Assembly (NCBI GenBank): GCA_964533185.1 | Contig: CAZHLD010000023.1 | Span: 1 to 43,312, forward strand | Reading direction: 5' to 3' | From: CAZHLD01 sp964533185 | GTDB taxonomy: Bacteria; Acidobacteriota; Terriglobia; Acidiferrales; UBA7541 | Length of the DNA: 43,312 nucleotides | In this document: in pieces, positions 6,299-16,297 of the stretch | Numbering within the stretch: position 1 is the first letter of the stretch | How the letters are laid out: each line of letters starts with the position of its first letter | Notes under the pieces: generated by a model | Seen by the model: only the letters and a program-made list of their open reading frames with translations | Told to the model about the DNA's origin: nothing | Databases searched by the model: none | Made by a program: the position numbers and the translations under genes

Positions 6299-8299
6299 TT
6301 AGGGCACCGAGGCGGTCTTCTCAACCATTAGAGTTTGCGCTTCGTCCAGCCGCAGGGCGCGGATGAACGCGTGGTAGTCGGCCACCCTCGCAGCGGGCAC
6401 CTCCCGCATTCGAAATGTCATGGTGCGCTCGGCGATGAGGCGGTTTTTCTCGACACGGTAGGTGGCTGCGTATTCCGCGTAGTCGCGGGCGATGCGCACC
6501 GCGACGGGCGGCCGCGCCGTGTACCCGGGCGGAAGCTCCAGCACTAGTCGCGCGCGGACTTCGAGCGGCGCACCCAACTCGACCGGCCCAGGCGGCGCGG
6601 CGGAGTCTTCGGCGGCTTCGGGCAGCCCCACGGCGGGGAGGGGCAGCGCCAGCCGGGAGTTCTGCTGCGAAACATTGAGGAAGTTCGCGAAGATGAGATG
6701 GTAAGAGACCTCGAAGGGGTCACGCGTCGCCCGCGGGTCGCTTGCGGAAACCTCGTCCACCTCGCCGCGAAAGCCGTCTGAGTAGGCCAACAATTGCCCG
6801 ATCTGCTTCCACTGTTCCCGAGGCAATCGCCGGAAGGCTTCGCGCAGGTCCAGCTCCGCGTCGCCGCGCAGCGCGTAGCGCACGCGCGCGGTGAGCTTGC
6901 CCTGAGCGCTGACCTGCGCCTCAACCATTACACCCTGCCGCGAAAGGAAGGGCGGGTCCTGCGGCGTTTCGATCAGACGCGGTGGCGGCGCGTCCGCTGC
7001 TTTTGAAATCGGAATCACCAGCGCCTGCTTGCCGCGCAGGCGGGAGGGCAGCATGCGGAACGGAGCCACCTCGATCGTCGAATCGAGCCACACCCATTGC
7101 CGGCTGTCGGCGCCCAGCGGGACAACGCTGATCAAGTGGTCGAGTTGCGCGGGCGAGGGCACGGCGGCATCCATCGCGCGCGCGGAGTGAAGCAACACTG
7201 GATACGCCGGGTATCCCGCGGCATCGAGCAATGCCGCCAGCAGCGTGTGTTTATCCTGGGCGTCACCATACCCGCTGACCAAGATTTCGGTTGCAGCACG
7301 TGGCTGGTAGCGTGCCTCGCCGAGCGAAAGGCTGATGGTGCGGACGTCGCGGGTCACGAAGTCATAAATGGCTTCGATCTTTTCGAGGTCGCTCGCACGT
7401 TCGCGGATAAGTTCGCTGGCCCTGGCGCGGACTGCGTCAGTGGGCGCAGCGCGCTCGCGGGCTTGTCCGGCGTACCAGCGCCCCAGCTCTTCCCAGCTCT
7501 GAAATGTTGTGAGCTGGACCGCAGGGCCCGGCGATTCCTCTTTCCCTACTGCGGGTCCTGCCTTTTCGCTTTCCGCTCGATGCAGTTGCGCGCGCTTCCA
7601 GCGGTAGATGCGCTGCCCGGATTCCTCAGTGACGTCCGGTTCAGCGCCGGAATGAGTCTTCAGCGTGACGGCGCGGGCCGCGGGGACGTTCACTTCGAGT
7701 TGTTCGTCGAGCACCGGCGCGTCCTCGACGAAATCGTAGCTGAGCCAGAATTGGCCAGGCGCGGGCGGCGCATAAATCGTCCGGGTGACCCTGTAAGAAA
7801 GTAGATCGCCGGGTGCCAGCGCCGGGACAGTGACGCGCTTCTCACGCACATCGGCATAGGCCGGAAAGTCGCGCATAGTAACGGCGGTCGCGTCGCGCAC
7901 CGCGCTGGCGGTGAGCGCAAGCATGCCGCCGCCGGGCTTCTGCACTTCCACTGATTCGATTTCGAGGCGTTCGCGGGACGCGTCGTAGCCGAAGACCAGC
8001 CGTCCGAGCTGCTGCGCGCCCGCTTCGTTCCGCACGCGGATGTGCACCTCGAGCGTTCTTGATCCGGTGCCGTCGTCCTCAAAGCGTACGCGCGTGCGCG
8101 ATTGCTCGATGACAAATGGATCGGGTGATTCTGCCGGTCTCTTCGCGGTCTCCTGACGAGGCGTTTCCTGAGCCGACCCTAGCTTGTTCTCCGGTGCAGC
8201 GGGAGGCGTTTTGCTTTCTGGTTGTTGTGCAGGCGCGTCGGGCGCGAAAAGTGCAAGACCGCATACTAATACCAGAGTCAGGCAGCGCCACGGATGCAT
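6299..8299 (-). CDS. Exported DUF3857 / transglutaminase-like protein lacking the catalytic Cys
   Basis: From the ATG at 8299 the 666-aa product starts MHPWRCLTLVLVCGLALFAP, a clear signal peptide. A Pro/Glu-rich linker and a DUF3857-type beta domain (for example ESVEVQKPGGGMLALT, RDFPAYADVREKRVTVPAL) follow, then a transglutaminase-like region with SLGEARYQPRAATEILVSGYG. Family members usually read GDCKDK at the nucleophile; here it is GDAQDK (Ala347), while His388 (LDHLISVV) and Asp406 (WVWLDST) remain. The C-terminal third is beta-rich. Longer in-frame extension upstream of 8299 has no protein-like character. Its function is unknown; a non-enzymatic periplasmic role is inferred. It is transcribed divergently from rpsL. 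Confidence 0.88.
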   Translation of the reverse strand: MHPWRCLTLVLVCGLALFAPDAPAQQPESKTPPAAPENKLGSAQETPRQETAKRPAESPDPFVIEQSRTRVRFEDDGTGSRTLEVHIRVRNEAGAQQLGRLVFGYDASRERLEIESVEVQKPGGGMLALTASAVRDATAVTMRDFPAYADVREKRVTVPALAPGDLLSYRVTRTIYAPPAPGQFWLSYDFVEDAPVLDEQLEVNVPAARAVTLKTHSGAEPDVTEESGQRIYRWKRAQLHRAESEKAGPAVGKEESPGPAVQLTTFQSWEELGRWYAGQARERAAPTDAVRARASELIRERASDLEKIEAIYDFVTRDVRTISLSLGEARYQPRAATEILVSGYGDAQDKHTLLAALLDAAGYPAYPVLLHSARAMDAAVPSPAQLDHLISVVPLGADSRQWVWLDSTIEVAPFRMLPSRLRGKQALVIPISKAADAPPPRLIETPQDPPFLSRQGVMVEAQVSAQGKLTARVRYALRGDAELDLREAFRRLPREQWKQIGQLLAYSDGFRGEVDEVSASDPRATRDPFEVSYHLIFANFLNVSQQNSRLALPLPAVGLPEAAEDSAAPPGPVELGAPLEVRARLVLELPPGYTARPPVAVRIARDYAEYAATYRVEKNRLIAERTMTFRMREVPAARVADYHAFIRALRLDEAQTLMVEKTASVP

Positions 8300-8507
8300 T
8301 CTGAGGAAATGCCGCACAACAGGCAGTCTAGGCGACCGCCGCCAGCCGGTAAAGGCAGAAGCGGGTGCCGTGTAAGCAATTGTAAAACAATGGGTTAATG
8401 CCGATGGGTAGCCCCAGGGGCGTGTTTCACAAGGATTTGGATCAACGAGCCCCGCCACGGGCGAAGCTGGGGCGAACAGTTTTCCACTGTCATTTGCCGG
8501 TTTTTGT
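8300..8507. other. Divergent spacer between the DUF3857 gene and the rpsL promoter
   Basis: This is about 208 nt without a gene. On the minus strand, TACAAT (complement of 8380-8385) could be a -10 box for the DUF3857 gene, but no good -35 pairs with it and no clear SD precedes the ATG at 8299. No repeats stand out. Confidence 0.4.
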
Positions 8508-8536
8508 TTGACAATAAGACACTTCCTCCTTATACT
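8508..8536 (+). promoter_or_regulatory. Sigma70-type promoter of the rpsL-to-rplQ block
   Basis: The -35 box TTGACA (8508-8513), an exact 17-bp spacer and the -10 box TATACT (8531-8536) make the best promoter in the window. The predicted start is near 8543. It is the only strong promoter seen ahead of the 32 genes that follow. Confidence 0.85.
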
Positions 8537-8542
8537 TGCGAG

Positions 8543-8841
8543 TTTGTCAGGGGGATTTTGGCCCTGTAGTGAAAGGGAAGGTCTCCTGCCCCGGAACAGA
8601 GAAGGACGGAACGGGGTGAGGAGAGCGGCCGGAATGGGGCGCCAGCCCCGCAAAGCCGAGTAAGCCTCTCCGCTGTCGCCAGTTGCGGTGTTCGCTCCTG
8701 CTGGTATCGGTGCGGGGTTTCCAGTCGGTTCCTCCGAAGTCGCTGTCGGCCCTTTCTATGTCTGAAAACGGGCTTTGCCGCGTTTGGGTGTGCCGAACGC
8801 GTGCGGGCCGAAGTCAATTTTCGCTCGATTGAGGGAGAGCC
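8543..8841 (+). ncRNA. Approximately 300-nt structured leader of rpsL
   Basis: The transcript start to the rpsL GTG spans about 300 nt with no convincing reading frame. Helices visible by eye are GGAGAG (8620-8625)/CTCTCC (8666-8671) enclosing GGGGC (8636-8640)/GCCCC (8645-8649), and AAACG-GGC (8766-8773) with GCC-G-CGTTT (8777-8785). I do not recognise a known riboswitch class. Regulation by a ribosomal protein or a ligand is inference from its position and length. Confidence 0.45.
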
Positions 8842-9225
<384 letters not shown>

Positions 9226-9236
9226 GAGACGCGGAG

Positions 9237-9707
9237 ATGCCACGCAAAGGCTGGATTCCCCGACGCGAAGTGAAGCCGGATTCGGTCTATGGCTCCGACC
9301 TGGTGCAGAAGTTCATCAATTCGATGATGTGGGACGGCAAGCGCTCCACCGCGCAGCGCATCTTTTACGCCGCGATGGACACGATCGCGCAGAAGACCAA
9401 CGACGACCCGATGAAGGTGTTCAAGAAGGCGTTGGATAACGTCAAACCGACGCTCGAGGTGAAGACGCGGCGCGTGGGCGGCGCGAACTACCAGGTGCCG
9501 GTGGAGGTGAACCCGTACCGCCGACAGTCGCTGGCGATCCGCTGGTTGATCCTGTATGCGCGCTCGCGCGGCGGGAAGACCATGACCGGCCGGCTGGCCG
9601 AGGAATTGCTCGACGCCGCCAATCTGCGCGGCGGGGCAGTGAAGAAGCGCGAAGACATCCACCGCATGGCCGAGGCCAACAAGGCCTTTGCCCACTATCG
9701 CTGGTAG
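9237..9707 (+). CDS. rpsG: Small-subunit ribosomal protein S7 (uS7)
   Basis: uS7 organises the 30S head and contacts E-site tRNA. The 156-aa product has the standard length and carries MPRKGWIPRREVKPDSVYGS, VQKFINSMMWDGKRSTAQRI, the VEVKTRRVGGANYQVPVEV strand region and RRQSLAIRWLILYARSRGGK. An SD (GGAGACGCGGAG) precedes the ATG. It lies 11 nt after rpsL. In E. coli, S7 represses this operon through the rpsL-rpsG gap; here the gap is too short for the E. coli-type site. Confidence 0.98.
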   Translation: MPRKGWIPRREVKPDSVYGSDLVQKFINSMMWDGKRSTAQRIFYAAMDTIAQKTNDDPMKVFKKALDNVKPTLEVKTRRVGGANYQVPVEVNPYRRQSLAIRWLILYARSRGGKTMTGRLAEELLDAANLRGGAVKKREDIHRMAEANKAFAHYRW

Positions 9708-9747
9708 GGCGGTTCAAGAGTTTTGGGAGATAGACGGAAGCAGCACA

Positions 9748-12009
9748 ATGGCACGGCAATTCCAACTCGAAGAGACGCGCAACATCGGCATCATGGCGCA
9801 TATTGACGCCGGCAAGACCACTGTGACCGAGCGCATCCTGTTTTACACAGGGAAGACTCACAAGCTCGGCGAGGTGCACGACGGCGCCGCCACGATGGAC
9901 TGGATGGAGCAGGAGCGCGAACGCGGCATCACGATCACTTCGGCGGCCACCACTGCCTCCTGGAAGCGCTTCGACCGCGAGCAGCGCATCAACATTATTG
10001 ATACGCCCGGCCACGTGGACTTCACCGTCGAAGTCGAGCGGTCGCTGCGCGTGTTGGATGGCGCCGTGGCGGTGTTTGACGCCGTTGCGGGCGTGCAGCC
10101 GCAGTCGGAGACGGTCTGGCGGCAGGCCGACAAATATCGCGTCCCGCGAATCGCGTTTGTGAACAAAATGGACCGCGTCGGCGCCGATTTTGACCATTGT
10201 ATCCGCTCGATGCGACAGCGACTCTCGGCCCACCCCGTTCCCCTCCAGTTTCCCCTCGGCAAAGAAGACTCCTTCATCGGCATAATCGACTTCATCGAGC
10301 AAAAAGCCATCGTCTGGCGGGAAGAGACCCTCGGTGCGAAGTACGAAGAGTTCCCGGTCGAAAAGCTTTGGGATACGGCGTTTCTCGCCGAGCGCCCGGA
10401 AGTGGCCGCAGCAGTGAAGGCTTCGGCCATCAGCGAGGAGTTCTACCGCGAGCACCGCAGCAAAGTCGTCGAATACATCGCCGAGCACGACGACAAGGTC
10501 CTGGCGAAATACCTCGAAGAGCGCGACCTCACGCCCGTAGAGCTGCGCACTTCGATCCGCCGCTCGACGATCGGCCTGAAGCTGGTGCCGGTGGTGGCCG
10601 GTGCGGCGTTCAAGAACAAGGGCATCCAGCCGCTGCTTGATGCGGTGGTGGACTACCTGCCATCACCGCTCGACGTGCCGCCCGTCGAGGGCATCTCAAC
10701 CGACGGCACCGAGCCGGTGCTGCGCCGCGCCTCAGACGAACAGCCGTTTGCTTCGTTGGCATTCAAGATTATGACTGACCCGTTTGTGGGCAACCTGACT
10801 TACATCCGGGTCTATTCCGGCGTGCTCAAGGCCGGCAGCTATGTGTATAACTCGTCGAAGCGCACCCGCGAGCGCATCGGCCGCCTCTTGCAGATGCACG
10901 CTAACAAGCGCGAAGAAATCGACGCCGTGTACGCCGGCGATATTGCCGCCTGCGTGGGGCTGAAGTCGGTCACCACCGGCGAAACGCTCTGCGACGAAGA
11001 TAAGCCCGTGGTGCTCGAATCCATCGAGTTCCCCGCGCCGGTCATCTCCGTTGCGATCGAGCCTAAGACCAAGGCCGACCAGGACAAGCTCGGCACCGCG
11101 CTCGGCAAAATGGTGCAAGAAGACCCCACCTTCCGCGTGCACACCGACCCGGACACCGGCCAGACGCTGATCTCCGGGATGGGCGAGCTGCACCTTGAGA
11201 TTATCGTGGACCGCATGCTGCGCGAGTTCAACGTGCAGGCCAACGTCGGCCGGCCTCAAGTGGCCTACCGGGAAACGGTTCGCCGGAAGGCTGAGGCCGA
11301 AGGGCGCTATGTCCGCCAGACCGGCGGTCGCGGTCAGTACGGCCACTGTAAGATTACCGTCCACCCGCTGCCTTCGGCTGCGCACGAAGACATGCACGAG
11401 ATGTCCACTGACGAGCTCGACGCGCTGGCCAAGGGAATCGCCGGCGGCAAAGTGAAGTGGCGCTTCGACAAGGAACATCGCTTCCTGTTCATTGACCACA
11501 TTATCGGCGGGTCCATCCCCAGGGAGTTCATCCCGCCGATCGAAGCCGGCATCCGCGAAGCGATGGATACGGGCGTGCTCGCCGGCTACGAGATGGTGGA
11601 CATTGCCGTGGTGCTGTACGACGGCAGCTACCACGAGGTGGATAGCTCGGAGATGGCGTTCAAGATTGCCGGTTCGATGGCGTTCAAGGACGCCTGCCAC
11701 AGGGCCCAGCCGGCGCTGCTCGAGCCGGTCATGCGCGTGGAAGTGGTGGTGCCGGAAGAGTTCATGGGGCCGGTGAACGGCGACCTACATTCGCGCCGCG
11801 GACAGATTCAGGGCACCGAGTCGCGCGCGGGCAGCCAGATCGTCCGCGTGGAAGTGCCGCTGGCGGAGATGTTCGGTTATGCCACCGACCTGCGCAGCCG
11901 CACGCAGGGGCGCGCTAGTTTCACGATGCACTTTTCGCATTACGCGGAAGCGCCGGCGTCGATTGCCGATGAGGTGATCGCCAAGGCCACCGGCCGCGTG
12001 GTGCGGTAG
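9748..12009 (+). CDS. fusA: Elongation factor G with a domain IV insertion
   Basis: EF-G is the translocation GTPase and also works with RRF. The G motifs are AHIDAGKTT, RGITITSAAT, DTPGHVDF and NKMDRVGADF, followed by domains II-V (SGMGELHLEIIVDRMLREF in III, the DVD-type VDSSEMAFKIAGSMAFK in IV, EMFGYATDLRSRTQGRASF in V). The product is 753 aa, against about 700 usually. Part of the excess is an extra stretch of roughly 25-30 residues in domain IV, between HPLPSAA and FIDHIIGG (about 11365-11460). The ATG at 9748 gives MARQFQLEETRNIGIMAHID, the normal beginning. A start at 9688 would overlap rpsG. Confidence 0.97.
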   Translation: MARQFQLEETRNIGIMAHIDAGKTTVTERILFYTGKTHKLGEVHDGAATMDWMEQERERGITITSAATTASWKRFDREQRINIIDTPGHVDFTVEVERSLRVLDGAVAVFDAVAGVQPQSETVWRQADKYRVPRIAFVNKMDRVGADFDHCIRSMRQRLSAHPVPLQFPLGKEDSFIGIIDFIEQKAIVWREETLGAKYEEFPVEKLWDTAFLAERPEVAAAVKASAISEEFYREHRSKVVEYIAEHDDKVLAKYLEERDLTPVELRTSIRRSTIGLKLVPVVAGAAFKNKGIQPLLDAVVDYLPSPLDVPPVEGISTDGTEPVLRRASDEQPFASLAFKIMTDPFVGNLTYIRVYSGVLKAGSYVYNSSKRTRERIGRLLQMHANKREEIDAVYAGDIAACVGLKSVTTGETLCDEDKPVVLESIEFPAPVISVAIEPKTKADQDKLGTALGKMVQEDPTFRVHTDPDTGQTLISGMGELHLEIIVDRMLREFNVQANVGRPQVAYRETVRRKAEAEGRYVRQTGGRGQYGHCKITVHPLPSAAHEDMHEMSTDELDALAKGIAGGKVKWRFDKEHRFLFIDHIIGGSIPREFIPPIEAGIREAMDTGVLAGYEMVDIAVVLYDGSYHEVDSSEMAFKIAGSMAFKDACHRAQPALLEPVMRVEVVVPEEFMGPVNGDLHSRRGQIQGTESRAGSQIVRVEVPLAEMFGYATDLRSRTQGRASFTMHFSHYAEAPASIADEVIAKATGRVVR

Positions 12010-12068
12010 GACTCGGGAACGGATTCGAGTTTGCAGAGTACGAAGTAGAGACTGAGGAGCAGACGCAC

Positions 12069-13256
<1,188 letters not shown>

Positions 13257-13259
13257 CCC

Positions 13260-13595
13260 ATGAGCTCCGGCGAAAAAATCCGCATCCGTCTGAAGGCCTA
13301 CGACCACCGCATCCTCGACCAGTCCACGCGCGAAATCGTGGAAACAGCCAAGCGCACCGGCGCGCAAGTGGCCGGGCCCATCCCGCTGCCCACGGTGATC
13401 AACCGCTGGACGGTACTGCGCTCGCCGCACGTGGACAAGAAATCCCGCGAGCAGTTTGAGATGCGCACGCACAAGCGGCTGATCGATATTCTCGAGCCGA
13501 CGCCGGATACAGTGGACGCACTGATGAAGCTCGACTTGCCACCGGGCGTGGACGTCGAGATCAAAGCCTTCGGGCGCGAGCACGCGGCCAAGTAG
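13260..13595 (+). CDS. rpsJ: Small-subunit ribosomal protein S10 (uS10, NusE)
   Basis: uS10 is in the 30S head and doubles as NusE in transcription antitermination. The 111-aa product shows KIRIRLKAYDHRILDQST, AGPIPLPTVINRWTVLRSPH, KKSREQFEMRTHKRLIDI and the C-terminal LDLPPGVDVEIK. It starts only 3 nt after the tuf stop, with its SD probably inside the tuf end (GGAG at 13241-13245). There is therefore no room for an S10 leader of the E. coli type, and the S10 genes must be read from the rpsL promoter. Confidence 0.97.
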   Translation: MSSGEKIRIRLKAYDHRILDQSTREIVETAKRTGAQVAGPIPLPTVINRWTVLRSPHVDKKSREQFEMRTHKRLIDILEPTPDTVDALMKLDLPPGVDVEIKAFGREHAAK

Positions 13596-13606
13596 AGGAC
13601 GACTTG

Positions 13607-14248
13607 ATGCCAGTCAACGGAATCCTCGGGATCAAGCTCGGCATGGCGCAGGTCTTTGCCGATGACGGCACCGCCATCGGCTGCACGGTGCTGCAGGCCG
13701 GCCCCTGCGTGGTGGTGCAGAAACGCAGCAAGCAGACCGATGGGTACGACGCCGTGCAACTGGGCCTGGTGGAGTTCATCAAGCCGCAGCGGATCAGCAA
13801 GCCCATGAACGGCCACTTCAAGAAGGCCAACGTGGCACCGATGCGCTTCCTGCGCGAACTGCGGCTGGACGAGGGCACCGAAGAGACCAAAGTCGGCGAC
13901 CGCGTTCTGGTGGACGGCTTTGCGCCGGGCGACGTCGTGGACGTTTGCGGCGTGAGCAAGGGCAAAGGCTTCCAGGGCGGCGTCAAGCGCTGGCACTATC
14001 GCGGCGGCGACGCGACGCACGGCTCGATGTTCCACCGGGCGCCGGGCGGCATTGGGGCCAGCTCCTTTCCTTCGCGTGTGTGGAAGGGGCAGCACTTCCC
14101 CGGCCACATGGGCAACGAGCGTGTCACCGCAAAGAACCTGCGCGTGGTGAAGATTGACGCGGACGAAAACCTGATGCTGGTGCGCGGCTCGGTGCCAGGC
14201 CCGGCGGGCAGCTACATCCTGATCCGCAAGGCACGGAAGGCCAAGTAA
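13607..14248 (+). CDS. rplC: Large-subunit ribosomal protein L3 (uL3)
   Basis: uL3 starts 50S assembly, and its long loop reaches the peptidyl-transferase centre. The 213-aa product begins MPVNGILGIKLGMAQVF and contains VSKGKGFQGGVKRWHYRGG, THGSMFHRAPGGIGASSFPS and VWKGQHFPGHMGNERVT, the typical loop of this branch. The ATG at 13607 has AGAGGA (13594-13599) at good distance. An in-frame TTG at 13604 adds only one residue. It lies 11 nt after rpsJ. Confidence 0.97.
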   Translation: MPVNGILGIKLGMAQVFADDGTAIGCTVLQAGPCVVVQKRSKQTDGYDAVQLGLVEFIKPQRISKPMNGHFKKANVAPMRFLRELRLDEGTEETKVGDRVLVDGFAPGDVVDVCGVSKGKGFQGGVKRWHYRGGDATHGSMFHRAPGGIGASSFPSRVWKGQHFPGHMGNERVTAKNLRVVKIDADENLMLVRGSVPGPAGSYILIRKARKAK

Positions 14249-14273
14249 ACGACGACTGAAGGACACGACGACA

Positions 14274-15041
14274 ATGCCGGTTGTGGACGTCAAGAATCTC
14301 GAAGGCAAGAAGGTTGGGCAGGTAGAGCTGGCCGACGCCGTGTTTGCGGTGCCGGTGAACGAGCACTTGCTGCACGAGACCGTGCGCTGGTACTTGAACA
14401 GCCAGCGCGCCGGCACGCACAAGACCAAGGGCCGCGGGGAAGTCTCCGGCTCGGGCAGGAAACCCTGGCGGCAGAAAGGCACCGGGCGCGCGCGTGTGGG
14501 CTCGATCCGCAGCTCGATCTGGCGCAAGGGCGGCACCGTGCATGGCCCGCAGCCGCGCAGCTACGCCTACCGCCTGCCGCGCAAAGTGTTCCTGGGCGCG
14601 CTGCGGTCGGCGCTTTCGGCCAAGCTGGCCGAAGAGAAACTGACCGTGGTGGACGCCTGGACGCTTGAGTCGCACAAGACCAAGGCATTCCGCCAGGTGC
14701 TCGACCACTTTGATGGTGATGGTCGCTCGATGTTGCTGGTTGAGGTGAGTGCCAACCGCAACCTCGAGCTGGCTAGCCGGAACCTCGATGGCGTAAAGCT
14801 GGTGGCGCCGCGAGCGCTCCAGCCCTACGACCTGCTCAAGCACGACCGCCTGGTGCTCTCGAAAGACGCCGCCACGCGGCTGGGTAGTGCGCTCTCGCCG
14901 AGAACGCAGACGGCAGGCCCGGTCGTACGCGCCGAAGACATTCAGCCAGCGAGGGCCGTCGCCAAGCCGGGTGCGGCTCCGGCGGCAAAGAAGCCCCGCG
15001 CGGCGCGCAAGCCGGCGGCAAAGAAGCCGGGCAAGGATTAA
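14274..15041 (+). CDS. rplD: Large-subunit ribosomal protein L4 (uL4) with a basic C-terminal tail
   Basis: uL4 lines the exit tunnel and in E. coli represses the S10 operon. The tunnel loop HKTKGRGEVSGSGRKPWRQK is followed by GTGRARVGSIRSSIWRKGG and the globular domain. The 255-aa product is longer than the usual 205-220 because of a C-terminal Ala/Pro/Lys tail, from about residue 225 to the end (KPGAAPAAKKPRAARKPAAK). No role is known for such a tail. GAAGGA precedes the ATG. Confidence 0.97.
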   Translation: MPVVDVKNLEGKKVGQVELADAVFAVPVNEHLLHETVRWYLNSQRAGTHKTKGRGEVSGSGRKPWRQKGTGRARVGSIRSSIWRKGGTVHGPQPRSYAYRLPRKVFLGALRSALSAKLAEEKLTVVDAWTLESHKTKAFRQVLDHFDGDGRSMLLVEVSANRNLELASRNLDGVKLVAPRALQPYDLLKHDRLVLSKDAATRLGSALSPRTQTAGPVVRAEDIQPARAVAKPGAAPAAKKPRAARKPAAKKPGKD

Positions 15042-15044
15042 CCG

Positions 15045-15338
15045 ATGGCCACCGTTTATCAGATTATTCGCCGGCCGATCATCACCGAGAAGGGTCTCGG
15101 GGTGAAGGAGACGCAGCGCACCGTCGTATTCGAGGTTGCTGCGGCCGCCACCAAGACGCAGATCAAAGAAGCGGTGCAAACGATATTCAAGGTCAAGGTG
15201 GAGGCAGTGCGCACGGCGAATTTCCACGGCAAGTTTCGCCGGCGCGGCCGGGCGGAGGGGCACCGGCGCGACTGGAAGAAAGCCTACGTCAAGCTGGCCG
15301 CCGGCGAGAAGATGATCGAGTACGCAGAGCAACTCTAG
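15045..15338 (+). CDS. rplW: Large-subunit ribosomal protein L23 (uL23)
   Basis: uL23 stands at the tunnel exit and is the docking site for trigger factor and SRP. The 97-aa product fits the family: YQIIRRPIITEKG at the N-terminus, FEVAAAATKTQIKEAVQTIF, and the extended loop with NFHGKFRRRGRAEGHRRDWK before the final strand. The ATG is 3 nt after the rplD stop, so translation is probably coupled. A 79-nt hairpin-containing gap separates it from rplB. Confidence 0.96.
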   Translation: MATVYQIIRRPIITEKGLGVKETQRTVVFEVAAAATKTQIKEAVQTIFKVKVEAVRTANFHGKFRRRGRAEGHRRDWKKAYVKLAAGEKMIEYAEQL

Positions 15339-15353
15339 CCCGGGGTCTCGGCT

Positions 15354-15380
15354 CCGGCCGTGCCCCGCAAGGGGCCGGCC
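15354..15380 (+). repeat. GCAA-tetraloop hairpin between rplW and rplB
   Basis: CCCC (15363-15366), the loop GCAA and GGGG (15371-15374) form a GNRA-capped hairpin. CCGGCC (15354-15359) and CCGGCC (15375-15380) outside it can extend pairing. It lies in one of the largest gaps of the block and may be an RNA control or processing site. That is inference. Confidence 0.4.
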
Positions 15381-15417
15381 GAGGCGGGGCGTGCCGGAAA
15401 GAAGCAGGAAGGAAGCC

Positions 15418-16239
15418 ATGGCACTGAAAACATTCCGACCGTATACGGCGTCGCGGCGCTTCATAACCATGCTCGACAAGAGCGAGATTACGAAAGAGCG
15501 CCCGGAGAAGTCGCTCACCGAGCCGAAGCAGCGCACCGGCGGGCGCAACGCCCACGGCGAGATCACCTCCTGGCACCGCGGCGGCGGCCACAAGCGCATG
15601 CTGCGCGCTGTGGATTTTCGCCGCGACAAGACTGGCGTTCCGGCGAAGGTGGCGGCCGTTGAGTATGACCCGAACCGCTCGGCACGGCTGGCGCTGTTGC
15701 ACTACGCCGACGGCGAGAAGCGCTACATCCTTCACCCGGTGGGGCTCGAGGTCGGCATGACCGTGCAGACCGGCGCCGGCGCAGACATCCTGCCCGGCAA
15801 TGCGCTGCCGATGCGCTTCATCCCGCCCGGCACGCAGGTACACAACCTGGAGCTGTCTCCGGGCAAGGGCGGCCAGGTGGTGCGTTCGGCCGGCGGCGCG
15901 GCGCAACTGCTGAGCAAAGAAGGAGAAATTGCGCTGATCAAGCTGCCCTCGGGCGAAGTGCGGAAGTTTGCGCTCGACTGCATGGCCACCATCGGCCAGG
16001 TGGGCAACCTGGACCATGAGAATGTGACGTACGGCAAGGCCGGGCGCACGCGCTGGCACGGCAAGCGGCCGACGGTGCGCGGCGTGGCGATGAACCCGGT
16101 GGATCACCCGCACGGCGGCGGTGAAGGGCGCGTCAAGGGCAACCACCCGCAGACGCCGTGGGCGTTCCCAACGCTGGGCGCCAAGACGCGGCGAAGCAAG
16201 CGCGGCGACAAGTTTATTGTCCAGCGGCGGAAGCCGTAG
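15418..16239 (+). CDS. rplB: Large-subunit ribosomal protein L2 (uL2)
   Basis: uL2 is essential for subunit joining and peptidyl-transferase activity. The 273-aa product has MALKTFRPYTASRRFITM, GRNAHGEITSWHRGGGHKR, the KVAAVEYDPNRSARLALLHY barrel strand and the conserved NPVDHPHGGGEGRVKG loop with its functional His. The ATG at 15418 follows GGAAGGAAG. An in-frame start at 15391 is rejected for lack of both SD and conservation. It is followed by an unrecognised small gene rather than directly by rpsS. Confidence 0.97.
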   Translation: MALKTFRPYTASRRFITMLDKSEITKERPEKSLTEPKQRTGGRNAHGEITSWHRGGGHKRMLRAVDFRRDKTGVPAKVAAVEYDPNRSARLALLHYADGEKRYILHPVGLEVGMTVQTGAGADILPGNALPMRFIPPGTQVHNLELSPGKGGQVVRSAGGAAQLLSKEGEIALIKLPSGEVRKFALDCMATIGQVGNLDHENVTYGKAGRTRWHGKRPTVRGVAMNPVDHPHGGGEGRVKGNHPQTPWAFPTLGAKTRRSKRGDKFIVQRRKP

Positions 16240-16297
16240 GAAAGTTTTCGTTGCAGTGACAGTACAGCCGATGCGCGGCAGTATTGGTGAAGGTGCA

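Noticed and set aside
8300..8653. Upstream extension of the DUF3857 protein
   Set aside because: It places a non-protein-like stretch before a clear signal peptide and overlaps the rpsL promoter on the other strand.
16121..16270. Longer start for the unknown S10-block protein
   Set aside because: It overlaps the end of rplB in another frame; the SD-supported ATGs are at 16298 and 16301.
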